64,000 nt of DNA from Pelobates cultripes (GCA_933207985.1 OW240915.1:270753858-270817857), one strand, 5' to 3'. Counted from the stretch's first letter, positions 22,981 through 33,243 are shown. The notes: generated by a model from the letters alone, not told the origin. Translations and numbers: made by a program.

Positions 22981-23508
22981 CCGGCTTGGAGACTATGGTG
23001 AGGCCTAATAGAAAGCAGTTGTTGTTGGGGGATTCCATCATAAGAGGTGTGGAGATGGACAATGGTGGTCTTGTGAGGTGTCTTCCGGAGCTACTGCTCA
23101 CAGAGACAGGAGACGTATCTGTAATATTGTTAAGCAAGCAAAGCAGGAAGGGGAATTGGATGTACTTGTCCATCTAGGGACAAATGACTTGGCTTGCAAT
23201 GAGGTTTCAGAGGTTAAGGAAGTTTTTAGTGTTTTTGCCAATGATATACGGCAGGTTGCTTCCACACTGTCATTCTCTGAAGTTCTGCCTGTGCATAACA
23301 CTCAGAACGACAGGCGGATGCGTATTAGGGACTTTAATTTGTGGCTTGGTGAATGGTGTCGGAGCAAGGATTTGGCTTTATTTTTCATGGTAGCTCTGTT
23401 TGAAATGGATATAAGCTGTACAAAAAAGATGGTTTGCATCTTTCTCAAAAGGGAACAAATGTTCCCAGTGAGCAGTTCAGAGGTTTTGCTAGGATGTATT
23501 TAAACTAG
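22981..23508 (+). pseudogene. CR1 ORF1 SGNH-type esterase domain
   Basis: CR1 ORF1 proteins are known to carry an esterase domain of the SGNH type, of uncertain role, possibly membrane or lipid interaction during retrotransposition. Here the three signature blocks are all visible: GDS in LLLGDSIIRG (about 23,031), GTND in VHLGTNDLAC (about 23,177) and D-x-x-H in KKDGLHLSQK (23,428-23,439). Frameshifts near 23,080 and 23,395 break the frame. It ends RMYLN-TAG at 23,506-23,508, followed by ten Gs and then the ORF2 frame about 20 bp on. Copy A at the window start retains only the last residues. Confidence 0.8.
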
Positions 23509-23527
23509 GAGGGGGGGGGGCAAAAGG

Positions 23528-24307
23528 GTGATAAAACATCAATCCAATTGTCCCCCAAAACAAGGACAGAAGGTACCTGTAGCAAGTGTGTTAAAAAATG
23601 ATACGCTTAGATTCATGTCTACAAACGCTCGTTTAGGGAATAAGATCCATGAACTTGTGGCAATAATGGCAACTGATAGTGTAGATTTAGTCGCTGTTAC
23701 TGAGACATGGTATAATGAGAAAAATGACTGGGACATAGCAATACCAGGATACTCTTTATATAGAAAAGATATGGAAGGCAAGAAAGGGGGAGGGGTGGCC
23801 CTGTATGTGAAGGATAGCATAAAATCTAGCCTAATAAAAGTTAGTGAGGCAAACATAGAGTCCATTTGGGTTACGTTAGAATTTGGTAATCACACAGTAA
23901 CTCGTGTAGGTGTGATTTATAGGCCCCCAGGACAAATTGAAGAGTTAGATAATCTACTAGTTGAGGAAATAGCTAAAATGACAATGAAGGGGGAAGTTAT
24001 CATCATGGGTGACTTTAATCTTCCTGATGTAAATTGGAAAACAAAATTAGCTACTTGTGCCAGGAGCACACATATTCTAAACTCCCTACTGGGATTGTCT
24101 CTAAAACAAGTTGTTGAGGAGCCAACTTGTAAAAATGCCATACTAGATTTAGTGTTGACAAATGGAGATTTGGTATCAGATATTACTGTAGGTGAAAGGT
24201 TAGGATCCAGTGATCATCAGTCAGTGTGGTTTAATATAAGAACAGTGACTGAGTCACACCACACAAAAACAAAAGTTTTAGACTTTAGAAAAACAGACTT
24301 TTCTAAA
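23528..24307 (+). pseudogene. CR1 ORF2 endonuclease domain, open but truncated
   Basis: An uninterrupted endonuclease reading frame of about 260 residues, from just after the G10 tract. Catalytic motifs are all present: NKIHELV, E in TETWYNEK, VIYRPPGQ, GDFNLPDVNW, and SDH in GSSDHQSVWF. The frame then meets the internal deletion and continues into out-of-frame RT sequence to about 24,406. There is no ATG at a plausible start; GTG at 23,528 or TTG-like codons are all that is offered, so initiation may depend on the ORF1/ORF2 junction. The enzyme part may still fold, but the element lacks most of RT. Confidence 0.85.
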
Positions 24308-25164
24308 TTTTTATTAGTGATATTGCAAAAGGTCTTGATGGTAAGGTATGTCTTTTTGCTGATGATACTAAGATATGTAACAGGGTTGATGTTCCAGGAG
24401 CGATAAGCCAAATGGCAAATGATTTAGGTAAGCTAGAAAAATGGTCAGAATTGTGGCAACTGATATTTAATGTGGATAAGTGCAAGATAATGCATCTTGG
24501 ATGTAAAAACCCAAGGGCAGAGTACAGAATATTTGATAGAGTCCTAACCTCAACATCTGAGGAAAGGGATTTAGGGGTGATTATTTCTGATGACTTAAAG
24601 GTAGGCAGACAATGTAATAGAGCAGCAGGAAATGCTAGCAGAATGCTTGGTTGTATAGGGAGAGGTATTAGCAGTAGAAAGAGGGAAGTGCTCATGCCAT
24701 TGTACAGAACACTGGTGAGACCTCACTTGGAGTATTGTACACAGTACTGGAGACCGTATCTTCAGAAGGATATTGATACCTTAGAAAGGGTTCAGAGAAG
24801 GGCTACTAAACTGGTTCATGGATTGCGAGATAAAACTTACCAGGAAAGGTTAAAGGATCTTAACATGTATAGCTTGGAGGAAAGACGAGACAGGGGGGAT
24901 ATGATAGAAACATTTAAATATATAAAGGGAATCAACACAGTAAAGGAGGAGACTATATTTAAAAGAAGAAAAACTACCACAACAAGAGGACATAGTCTTA
25001 AATTAGAGGGACAAAGGTTTAAAAATAAAATCAGGAAGTATTACTTTACTGAGAGGGTAGTGGATGCATGGAATAGCCTTCCAGCTGAAGTGGTTGAGGT
25101 TAACACAGTAAAGGAGTTAAAGAATGCGTGGGGTAGGCATAAGGCTATCCTAACTACAAGATAA
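24308..25164 (+). pseudogene. CR1 ORF2 RT palm end, thumb and C-terminus
   Basis: Open frame from FISDIAKGLDGK through LFADDTKICNR (catalytic FADD box), IMHLGCKNPRAEYR, RDLGVIISDDLK, LVRPHLEYCTQYWRP and ERVQRRATKLVHGLRD to WNSLPAEVVEVNTVKEL and a stop at about 25,162. It is intact over about 285 residues but out of frame with the upstream endonuclease because of the deletion, and it lacks RT fingers and most of the palm. It supplies segments deleted from copy A (MHLGCKNP, ERVQRRATK, WNSLPAE). Confidence 0.85.
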
Positions 25165-25856
25165 GGCCAGGGACTAATGAAAGTATTTGGAAAATTGGGC
25201 AGGCTAGATGGGCCGAATGGTTCTTATCTGCCGTCACATTCTATGTTTCTATGTTTCTAAGTGTCAGGGCAATTGTGGAATGATAGGAGGGACGAGTGTG
25301 ACAGGATTAAGTGGGGTTAATGTGAGAGGAAGGGGGGTAATGGTGAGAGGTGGGTGATGGTGATAGGGAGAGGGGGGTGATGGTGTGAGGATGGTGAGAG
25401 GGGGGCTGATGGTGTGATGGGGAGGGGAGTGATGGTGTGAGGGACGGGGGGTGATGGGGAGGTGGGGGGACTAAATACCTTTTTTTATTCCCTGGCGGTC
25501 CAGTGTGGGCTGCCTGGTGCTCCAGTGGGCTCCCTGGTGGGTCCGGTGGCCATTATATCCGGTCTGTAGTTCCACAGAGCTGCAGACCATGTATCTCGCA
25601 AGACCCTTTAGAGCATTGCCGTGGTAACCCGTGGCAATGCTCTGATTGGCCAGTGTGGACTGGGCAGACAGGAGGGGCCTCGCACATACTAAGCAAGCTG
25701 CCAGGCCCCCTGCTTGTGTCGGGTCCTCGGTCACTGACCCAGGACCCGACATAGTCTGCCCTAAGGTGGCTTAGGCGGCCGCGAGGCCCCAGCCATCACA
25801 AAGCCTTAGGCGGCCACCTAATCTGCCTAATTAGAGAGCCTGCCTCTGCCCTGACT

Positions 25857-26335
25857 ATACTTTTGTCTATTTTTAAGCCTGACTATCCTAAAGACCTATA
25901 GTATGACTCTTACAGTATGTCTATATTACAGGCTCGGTGCTAGTTAAAGTACTGCATGTTGAGGTACCATGACAGCACCATATGGACGTATAACCGAGGA
26001 AGCGCCTAGTGTAATGATAAAAACATGTCTGTTTGGTATTTGGTATTTGGGGTTCCATCCATGGCAAAAAAAAAATGATGATTGATGGGAAAGAAGATGA
26101 TTGGTGACTAGATAACAGCCATTAAATGTTGACTTTATTCACAGACCAAGTGAGAAGTGACCAAAAGAGGGAACAAAAAGGAGAAGCAGTAAATAAGTAA
26201 TATATAAATATAGTTGTTGTTTTTTTACTGCTCATCCTCTGTTTCCCTTTATTGATTACTTGTTGTCTCTTGATCTGTGAACCAAATAGCAGGAAAATGT
26301 GCCTATCAGTGTACCTTTTTTCAATATAATATAGG
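25857..26335. other. No feature recognised
   Basis: Unique-looking AT-rich DNA between the hAT element and the Tc1-like end. No gene or repeat identified. Confidence 0.45.
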
Positions 26336-26518
26336 TGCAGTATCTCACAAAAGTGAGTAAACCCCTCACATTTTTGTAAATATTTTATTATATCTTTTCA
26401 TGTGACAACACTGAAGAAATGACACTCTGCTGCAATGTAAAGTAGTAAGTGTACAGCCTCAAAATAACACAGCCATTAATGTCTAAACCGTTGGTAACAA
26501 AAGTGGATTTGCCCCTTT
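26336..26518 (+). mobile_element. Tc1/mariner-like transposon end
   Basis: The run CAGTATCTCACAAAAGTGAG, then ACCCCTCACATTTTTG and GTGACAACACTGAAGAAATG, matches the terminal repeat region of a Tc1-like family that I recall from fish and frog genomes. Only this end is present; no transposase coding was found downstream. The family assignment is from memory and the right border is approximate. Confidence 0.6.
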
Positions 26519-26829
26519 CTGCACCATTTTTGGTTTGTCCGAATGCTATATTTGTATTTATATTATTATTATATTTATTATATTTTTTGTTTCATGGCTG
26601 TATTGAACAATCACAGGAACGAGTGTCCGACATCTCAAATAAAATTTACATTTGAGGCTAAATTATTTGGCTGAGCTGAACCCTCCCATTATTCACAAGT
26701 CTAGTTTCTGGTTTGGTTGTGTAACTTTGCAAAAGGAAATAAATTAAATATAAGGCATTGATTTATTTGGGGAATGCATGCTATGAAACTTAATGTCCAT
26801 GCATACCAATACCAAAATTTGATAGGTAT

Positions 26830-27260
26830 TTGTGCCGCCTTGTGTCTGGGCGAGCTGATCTGCACCCTCTGCTGTCATATTTGGGCCTGCTCTCTCCACA
26901 ATTCCGAGGACTCTTGATGAGATGTCCAGGATTGCAGTCGAGGTGAGGGTCGCATACTTGCAGTGGAGTCGGGTGGTGTAACCGCAGCCAGAAGTTGGCA
27001 AAGGTCCTGTCCAGCCTGGACATGATATTGAGCTGTGCATCCCTGGCCATTATAGATTAATTGCTGTAGGGTGTGCCATCCCCATGCCTTCATGCCACGC
27101 TCTTGTGTAGTCTGGAAATCCTACCAGGAGTGAACTGGGATCACCCCCACCAGTCCAGGGGGGTAATGGGGATCTTGTTCAAGGGCTGCTGAGTCCGGGC
27201 TCCTCTCTGGCCTGGTGCAGGCCTGGCCGTTATAGCCATGGTGGAGTATATACGCTCCAC
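26830..27260 (-). mobile_element. Unclassified GC-richer repeat, member 2
   Basis: GC-rich segment whose 27,135-27,235 part (ACCCCCACCAGTCCAGGG and flanks) resembles 10,430-10,530 in the same orientation. Short minus-strand frames exist but no known domain is visible. Probably a LINE 5' or ORF1 fragment. Confidence 0.35.
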
Positions 27261-28559
27261 CCACCCTGAGAATATTCAATTTTTAATCAGTAATATGTGT
27301 ATTCTAAAATACAGCCCATGATAGGTAAAATTAGAGAATAATCCTGGGAATAGGAGGTAGTCCCAAAATCAGTACAAACACATAAATCTTCTCTGTGATG
27401 GTGTTCTTTATCTGGGCTAATTAAGCTCAAATTAACATTGTCGAAATTGTTGGAAAAGCATATTTATGTCTGCTTTTTATGTATTATTCATACTATATAG
27501 TGAATTCTACATATGTATATTTATGCCTGTCCCTTATACGTGTGTTTGTGAGTATGTTTGTGTATGTATGTTTCTTTAGGTGTAGAGTATGCCATTATAT
27601 AATATGATTCCAATTAACAGAAAAGAAAACTCTCAGAATTGGCCTGGCACATAAAAAGGTTGAACATGCATTTAAAAAAATATATTTTCTATTTGTCCTT
27701 TATTTAAAATATACTAAAGTTTTTGTTAACAGGCAATAATTCTAACAATAATTTTACTTAAATCATGGAAAATTACTTTTTTTAGGAAAACTTTCCTTTT
27801 AATGAGCATTCCAGCTTCACACATCGAACACTTGTATTACTCATGGGCCAGTTGGCTAAACTAATTCAAACATTTGCCTGCACACCTAATTTTTTACAAC
27901 ATCCTGCTTAGTACTGCCTTTTGACTCTTCCAGGGAAGAAAGGGTGGGACTGCTTTTAAACAATGTTGTTGTGTTAATCCCCATCACATCATTAATTTTA
28001 TATGGCCACCACCCTCAATTTACGGTAGAATATTAATGTTCCCCTGAGTGCTCAATCTATTATACCTCACATTGAATAGATGGCATCATTTATTTTGTAA
28101 ACTATGCATTCACTGAATAGCAGAAGATATTTAGAAAAAATATAAAACACAAATTTTTCAGAAATGTAGAATCGAGTAAAAGTAATAAAACATTTTTTTA
28201 TTAAGTTCATAGATTAGGCAGCACATCTCTACTAGAAACTGAGTGAGCTGCTAGCCAAAGACTAGATCATGAGAGTTGAAACCTACATATACAAGTCTTG
28301 TGATTGCCTCTCATTCTAAATGTTCCAGGATACAAATGAAGAGGGCTATTCCCTTCCACAAGAATAGTGGTAAATAATCACAAATGTAATCCCGAAGTCA
28401 TAGATTTCATGGGGATTGTGTCAGAGATGATCCAGAAGAGGAGATGAACAGGAAGAGTAAAAACTCCCAAAAACTCAATTATGGTAATGGAAAGGAGAAA
28501 GAGTCAGATGATCCCAAATTTACATCACCAAAAATTATGATGGATGATGCTGATTCATG

Positions 28560-28562
<3 letters not shown>
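27261..28562. other. AT-rich DNA without a recognised gene
   Basis: About 1.3 kb with no supported gene. It ends at the TTA repeat that forms the 3' tail of the minus-strand L2. Confidence 0.5.
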
Positions 28563-28595
<33 letters not shown>

Positions 28596-28886
28596 TGGTA
28601 TTTATATTGTGCCAGCATATTCCATAGTGCTTTACAGTATTATCAAAGGGGGAGATTTAACAACAAATGAGACAATTACAAAACCTTAGAGGAGCAATAG
28701 GTTGAAGAGGGCTCTGCTAAAACGAGCTTACAGTCTAAAGGAGGGGGGGCTTAAAACACAACAGGACACGAGGTAGCATCAAACAAGCTGGAGTGAAGCA
28801 GAGCTGGATGGGAGAATAGAGTGCTTCCCTTTAGGAGAGAACAAGGGACAGGTATGTGAGGTAGAGGTTACTCTGGGAGTTAATTA

Positions 28887-29597
28887 TTAAAGACTAGGGG
28901 AGAGGTTGATGGTCATAGGCAGGCTATTCCAAAGAAAATGAGCCACCCGCGAGAAGCCCTGCAAGCGTGAGTTCGCCATACGGGTGCGAGCAGCGGACAG
29001 GAGAAGGTCATGGGCAGAGCGGAGAGACCGAGAAGGGGCATACCTGTGGATCAGTGAAGAGATATAGGAGGTGCTAAAATTGGTCAGTGCTTTATAGGTG
29101 TGTAATAGTACCTTGAATTGACTCCTATAGGATACAGGAAGCCAATGTAAGGACTGACAGAGGGGAGAGGTTTGAGAGGAGCAACAGGAGAGGAAAATCA
29201 GTCTAGCTGCAGCATTCATTACAGATTGTAGCGGGGCAATATGACTTGTGGGAAGACTTATTAGGATATAGTTACAATAATCCATGCGAGAGATTACTAG
29301 ACCATGCACAAAGGGGCAGATGCAGGCTATGTTTTTAAGGTGAAATCTACAGGATTTGGTAAAAGACTGGATGTGAGGCTCAAATGTGAGGCCAGAATCA
29401 AGTATAATGCCAAGAGAGCGCGCTTGCAAAGATGGACTGGTGTGGATAACACAAACTTGAAGGGAGAGTGAAGGAGGAGGATCAGTATTAGGAGGAGGAA
29501 AGACAGGAGTTCAGTTTTAGAGAGATTGAGTTTCAAAAAGCGGGAGGACATCCAGTCAGAAATGGAACAAAGGCAAGCAGGGACATGTTGCAGGACA
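28887..29597 (-). pseudogene. L2 RT thumb and C-terminal region
   Basis: Continuous frame of about 180 residues with LGIILDSGLTFEPHI, SRMDYCNYILISLP, QSLHWLPVSYRSQFKVLL, YAPSRSLRSAHDLLL and FLWNSLPM, all standard L2 signatures. The preceding segment CSISDWMSSRFLKLNLSKTE reads in another frame. This part would position the RNA template; here it is separated from the palm by an insertion. Confidence 0.85.
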
Positions 29598-30153
29598 ACT
29601 TTCAACTAACTTTTGACCCACTGGACCAATTTGTATGATTTTGACGTATGTTTGTATTTGGAGTATGCTGATTCTGAAAATGTGAATGTGATGTATACTT
29701 TTAGAGTTATCAATATTGTGTAAAACTGTGTATTTTCCTGCCTGTGATAATTAAGTTAGACCATTGTGTTCAGTAATTATATCACAGGCAGAGGGGAGGA
29801 TTTTGTGTGGGAGTGTGTGAGTGTATTGTACGTATTGATTGGTTGTTCTGCAAAACCCTGTGGGCAGTACTATGTTTGTAGAATGTGAATAAAAGAGGCT
29901 GTATGTGCCAGTACAGACAGTTCTACTTCACCCTCAATTTAGAGTGCCGTCTCTTATTGAGGGAATTTGCTACAAGGGATTGCTATGCTTGTCATACTCC
30001 CTTGCTAAATCACTACTAAGCTTGTTCCTGCCTTGCACTCTGGAGAAGTCTACTGTGGTTGTGGTGTCGGCTGGAGTGCTTGGAGCCCTCAGGAAGCGAT
30101 AGGAGCATCCTTCAACGGAGGTACCCAGTCGGGGTGCCAGGCGATCTGTTACA
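29598..30153 (-). mobile_element. LTR-like repeat family, copy 2, inside L2
   Basis: Interrupts L2 immediately after the YADDTL motif. Read on the minus strand it starts TGTAACAGATCGCCTGGCAC and follows copy 1 (10,790) block by block, ending near TTGAAAGTTGTC. On the plus strand it has GAATAAAAGAGGCTG, which could be a TATA-like box, and ends CTGTTACA, so the LTR could run on either strand. Flanking L2 bases at the right are GAGTG; I could not find the matching duplication at the left, and about 15 codons of L2 seem to be missing. Confidence 0.65.
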
Positions 30154-31390
30154 GAGTGTCATCAGCGTACAGGTGGTATTGGAATCCAAATTAGGTAATA
30201 CGTTTGCCAAAAGAGGCAGTATAAAGAGAAAATAGAAGTACAGAGCCAACAGAGACAGGACGAAGGGAGGAGGTATCATTAGAAAAGAAGACACTGAATG
30301 AGCGTTGGGAGAGATAGGAGGAAAACCAAGAGAAGACAGTGTCGAAGAGACCGAGTAATTGAAGAGTTTAGAGAAGGAGAACATGGTCGATAGTGTCAAA
30401 GGCAGCAGAGAGGTCAAAAAGAATTAGTATGGAGTAGTGTCCCTTGGATCTAGCTGAGATTAGGTTGTTAGTGACTTCAATAAGAGTAGTCTCAGTAGAG
30501 AGGAGGGGGCGGAAGCCAGACTGAAGAGGGTCAAGGAGAGAGTTGAAATTGAGGAAACAAGTCAGACGGGTAAAGACCAGTCTTTCCAGAAGCTTTGAGG
30601 AAAATGAGAGCAGGGATATGGGATGATAGTTAGAAGGGGAGAACAGATGAAGAGATGTTTTTTTTAAGATGGGTTCTACAGTAGCATGTTTAAGGGCAGC
30701 AGGGATAACAGCAGAAGAGCAGTTGAAGATGTGTGTTAAGGAAGGCACAAGTCAAGAGGAGAGAGATCTGATAAGGTGAGACAGGACAGGATCAAGCAGG
30801 CAATTGGTGGGGTGAGGGGAAAGGAGAAGCGCAGCCACCTCTTGTTCAGTAGCCTGGGAGAAAGTCTGAAGGGTAGGAAAGGTATGATCCAGGTGTGGTT
30901 GAGAAATAGAGGGGCAAGGTGGTGAGAAATCTTTCCTATCAATCTTGTCGGTGAAGTAGCATGCAAAGCTATCGACTGTAAGGATAGTTTGGGGGTTGGC
31001 AACAGCAAGGCAAAGAAGGGAGTTAAAGGTATTAAAAAGACGGCTGGGATTTCGGGAGCATGAGCTAATGAGGGAGAAAAAGTATGACTGTTTGGCAAGG
31101 GCTGTGCTGTATGAACGCAACATGAATTTGTAGTGGAGGAAGTCTGACTGGGTCCGTGACTTCCTCCAGCAGCGTACAGCAGAACAGGAGCATCTCTTCA
31201 GGTAGGGTGTTGATTTAGTGTGCCACGGTTGGGGGCGTGTTCTCCTCAAGGTGCATGTTTGGAGCAGGGCTGCAGCATCCAGGGCAGAGGTGAGGGTATT
31301 GATATATGATGATATAGCCAGTGAGGGACAGGAGAAAGAATGGGATGGATAGAAATTGGGAATCAATATTAGCTGATAGCTGCTGGAGGT
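30154..31390 (-). pseudogene. L2 reverse transcriptase, fingers and palm
   Basis: Minus-strand RT in at least three frames. A linker contains TKSTPYLKRCSCSAVRCWRK and FFSLISSCSRNPSRLFNTFN. The fingers contain [43 protein letters not shown] and [17 protein letters not shown] (first catalytic Asp). The palm ends [10 protein letters not shown] near 30,154-30,182, keeping the Asp-Asp pair. The insertion begins exactly after it. Confidence 0.85.
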
Positions 31391-31990
31391 CAATATAATT
31401 CAGATTTCTTCTTAGTTGAGGGGTGTTAGGTTGAGGATGATGGGGTAAGGGGCTATTGAGAGCAAATGATAAGAGGTGGTGATCTGAGAGAGGAAATGGA
31501 GTGTCGCAGAGATCAGGGATTGTACATTGATGAGAGAAAATAATTTCAAGGGTATAGCCAGCTACATGGGTGGGGGATTTAGCCCACTGCGATAGCCCAA
31601 GGGAGGAGGTAATTGAAAGTAGTTTTGAGGCTACTGAGGACAAAGGCAGGTTAATGGGAATGTTGAAGTCCCTTTGGCAGTATGCTCTCTTGGCAGTGAC
31701 AGGTAGATGTAGTCTCTGATACATGCAACATTGGACTTGTAGTAAAGAACGATACAATCCAATTTAGCTTAATGAGTTATTCTAGGAAATAAAATAATCA
31801 ACAATATGTTTATTATATTTTATTTTTGTAGTAGAAGTTGTATTTTCAGTGGGGAGTGGCCAAGTTTCATGGCCATGACAGTGGGGTGATGATAAAAGAA
31901 TTGGTGTAGAATGAAGTTAATCTTATTGCAGACATATCTTGCATTCCAGATTCAGAAGGAGAGTTTGATAGTAGAAGGTGAGAAGTGGGA
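31391..31990 (-). pseudogene. L2 endonuclease domain with foreign middle
   Basis: Two endonuclease parts are recognisable on the minus strand. The start reads IKLSF (stop) IWNARYVCNKINFI near 31,960-31,900. The end reads RDFNIPINLP near 31,665, LGLSQWAKSPTHVAGYTL and PLSDHHLLSF near 31,470, where SDH is the catalytic Asp-His pair. The central 100 or so residues that should lie between NKINFI and DFN are replaced or shortened; a 155-bp AT-rich block that recurs 597 bp away sits there. Confidence 0.7.
31674..31828. repeat. 155-bp duplicated segment, unit A
   Basis: Matches 32,271-32,419 in direct orientation at roughly 92% (about eleven substitutions and two small gaps). It starts TTGGCAGTATGCTCTCTTGG and ends TTTATTATATTTTATTTTTG. 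It lies within the L2 endonuclease region but does not itself read as endonuclease. Confidence 0.85.
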
Positions 31991-32270
31991 GGAGCGATTG
32001 AATGGAAGCTAGCACTTGAAACGTGTCTTTCAGATAACTAGTGAGTAAATGAGGCTGCTTTAGTTAACATGATAATGGGGTAGTTTTAGCCAGTAAGTGG
32101 ATGATGTAATTATTGAGACGTGGAATGTTGTAGTAAACATAGACAATAAGGTCAGGTAACAAAACATTTATGATGCTAGCCTAACATTAGGTGTAGCGGT
32201 ACGGATTGATGTTTGTTGCTGTATAGAAATTAAGATCTGATATTTCAATATTTTGCACTGTATTGTCTCA

Positions 32271-32419
32271 TTGGCAGTATGCTCTCTTGGCAGTGACGGG
32301 TAGATGGAGTCTCTAATACATGCAACATGGGACTTGTAGTAAAAAAACGATAGAATCCAAATGAGCTTAATGAGTTATTCTAGAAAATAAACTAATATGT
32401 TTATTATATTTTATTTTTG
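32271..32419. repeat. 155-bp duplicated segment, unit B
   Basis: Direct repeat partner of 31,674-31,828, offset 597 bp, located about 280 bp outside the recognisable L2. Flanking sequence on both sides differs from unit A, so it is not part of a longer simple tandem repeat. Confidence 0.85.
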
Positions 32420-33239
32420 CTTAGTTATTTTTTTATAGTATTATAAACTATTACGTAATGATTTTTTTTTATTCATGAAACATATATAAACTACTTTCTT
32501 CTTGTCTTACATATATTACTTTTTTCAACATATCACTAAGCAGTGAAAATTATACAGTACAATCAATCCAATAAAAAAATTTTGTATAGTTTCTTTTTTC
32601 TTATTATACTATAGTTTTGTTTGTTTGTTTCACTTGAGTTTGATTGGAATTTTTCTTTGGAAATCTTGTAAAGTTTCTCTAAGTATTAATCCTTTAACCC
32701 TAAGTCTGAGGTCTGTCTGCTATTATGTCTACCATACTTAAAGGTCATGAGGTCCCCATGCCTTAGTCTCTGATCACACCGTATAGAGAGAAGAGTGAGA
32801 TAAATATCACATTTCATGGGGATTAGTGTGAGAGAACAATTGGCTATTTTATTAGGAAACACAAAGCATGAGTCAAATATACAAGCAATACTTAGAATTT
32901 GCTCTTAAATTAAAAATAAAATAAGTCCTTACCTTCTGCATACCTACCTAACTATATGTGAGCATGTCAGAACCTTCCCTATTATTTTTCTATAAATGAA
33001 ACGTAACTGTAAATTGCTAATAGACATGTACTTTGGGTTTCCAGACAAGCACATTGTTCTATGTATTTCCCACTGACTTCTGTAATTTGAGTTTATGCAT
33101 TTAGCACTTTCTTTGTTTATGCATTTAGCACTTTGATGTTGATTGCTTGTTACTTGTCATCTGACTTTTTTTTTTAAGTCAGTTGTTAATGAGTACTACT
33201 TTGCAAATGATCAGAATCTATAGTGCTGTCGGGATTGGT
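32420..33239. other. AT-rich DNA without a recognised gene
   Basis: Poly-T and AT-rich sequence with no supported feature. A short local duplication of TTATGCATTTAGCACTTT occurs twice near 33,095 and 33,116. Confidence 0.5.
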
Positions 33240-33243
33240 TTAA

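Larger units (their letters stand above)
22730..25259 (+). mobile_element. CR1-type LINE, copy B, inserted in a hAT element
   Basis: Second CR1 of the same subfamily as 1-2921. It holds part of ORF1 (SGNH esterase), the full endonuclease and the RT end with the 3' octamers. About 1.19 kb present in copy A (roughly 828-2015) is missing at 24,307/24,308. The insertion point in the hAT element is blurred: AGTGTGACAGGGC near 22,717 and AGTGTCAGGGC near 25,259 could be a loose target duplication, although CR1 often makes none. The 5' end is truncated relative to a full CR1. Confidence 0.85.
22263..25848. mobile_element. hAT-like DNA element carrying a nested CR1
   Basis: Left end CAGTGGCGGCTCTAGACTTT at 22,263; the right end, read inward on the minus strand from 25,848, is CAGAGGCAGGCTCTCTAATT. 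The inner portions match as well (GAGGCCTTAGGCG against its complement near 25,800). CAG ends and an 8-bp target duplication are hAT hallmarks: CCCTGGCT at 22,255-22,262 and CCCTGACT at 25,849-25,856, one mismatch. The interior outside the CR1 is GT-rich on the left and GGTGATGG-rich on the right, with no transposase, so this is a non-autonomous element enlarged by the CR1 at about 22,730-25,259. Confidence 0.75.
28563..31990 (-). mobile_element. L2-clade LINE, long copy
   Basis: On the minus strand from about 31,990 to 28,563 the sequence reads L2 endonuclease, RT and C-terminus, then the L2-type tail (complement of TGGTATTTATATTGTGCCAG) and a TTA microsatellite. It is interrupted by an LTR-like repeat at 29,598-30,153 and contains an odd 155-bp segment at 31,674-31,828. 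Many frameshifts. It is the most complete L2 in the window; other L2 pieces lie at 8,875, 50,245, 58,137 and 60,650. Confidence 0.85.

Noticed and set aside
22472..23173. 233-codon antisense frame with repeated PLASVPLSTT
   Set aside because: It is the complement of the 30-bp repeat and GT-rich hAT interior; the sense strand has the recognised CR1 domain.
24303..24695. 130-codon antisense frame over CR1 RT
   Set aside because: Shadow of the RT frame on the opposite strand.
29598..30153. Reading the L2 interruption as a complete LTR retrotransposon
   Set aside because: Only about 550 bp, no internal coding sequence and no second LTR nearby; at most a solo LTR.
30736..31098. Second overlapping minus-strand frame in L2
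   Set aside because: Mostly a frame-shifted shadow of the L2 linker and RT frame covering the same bases.
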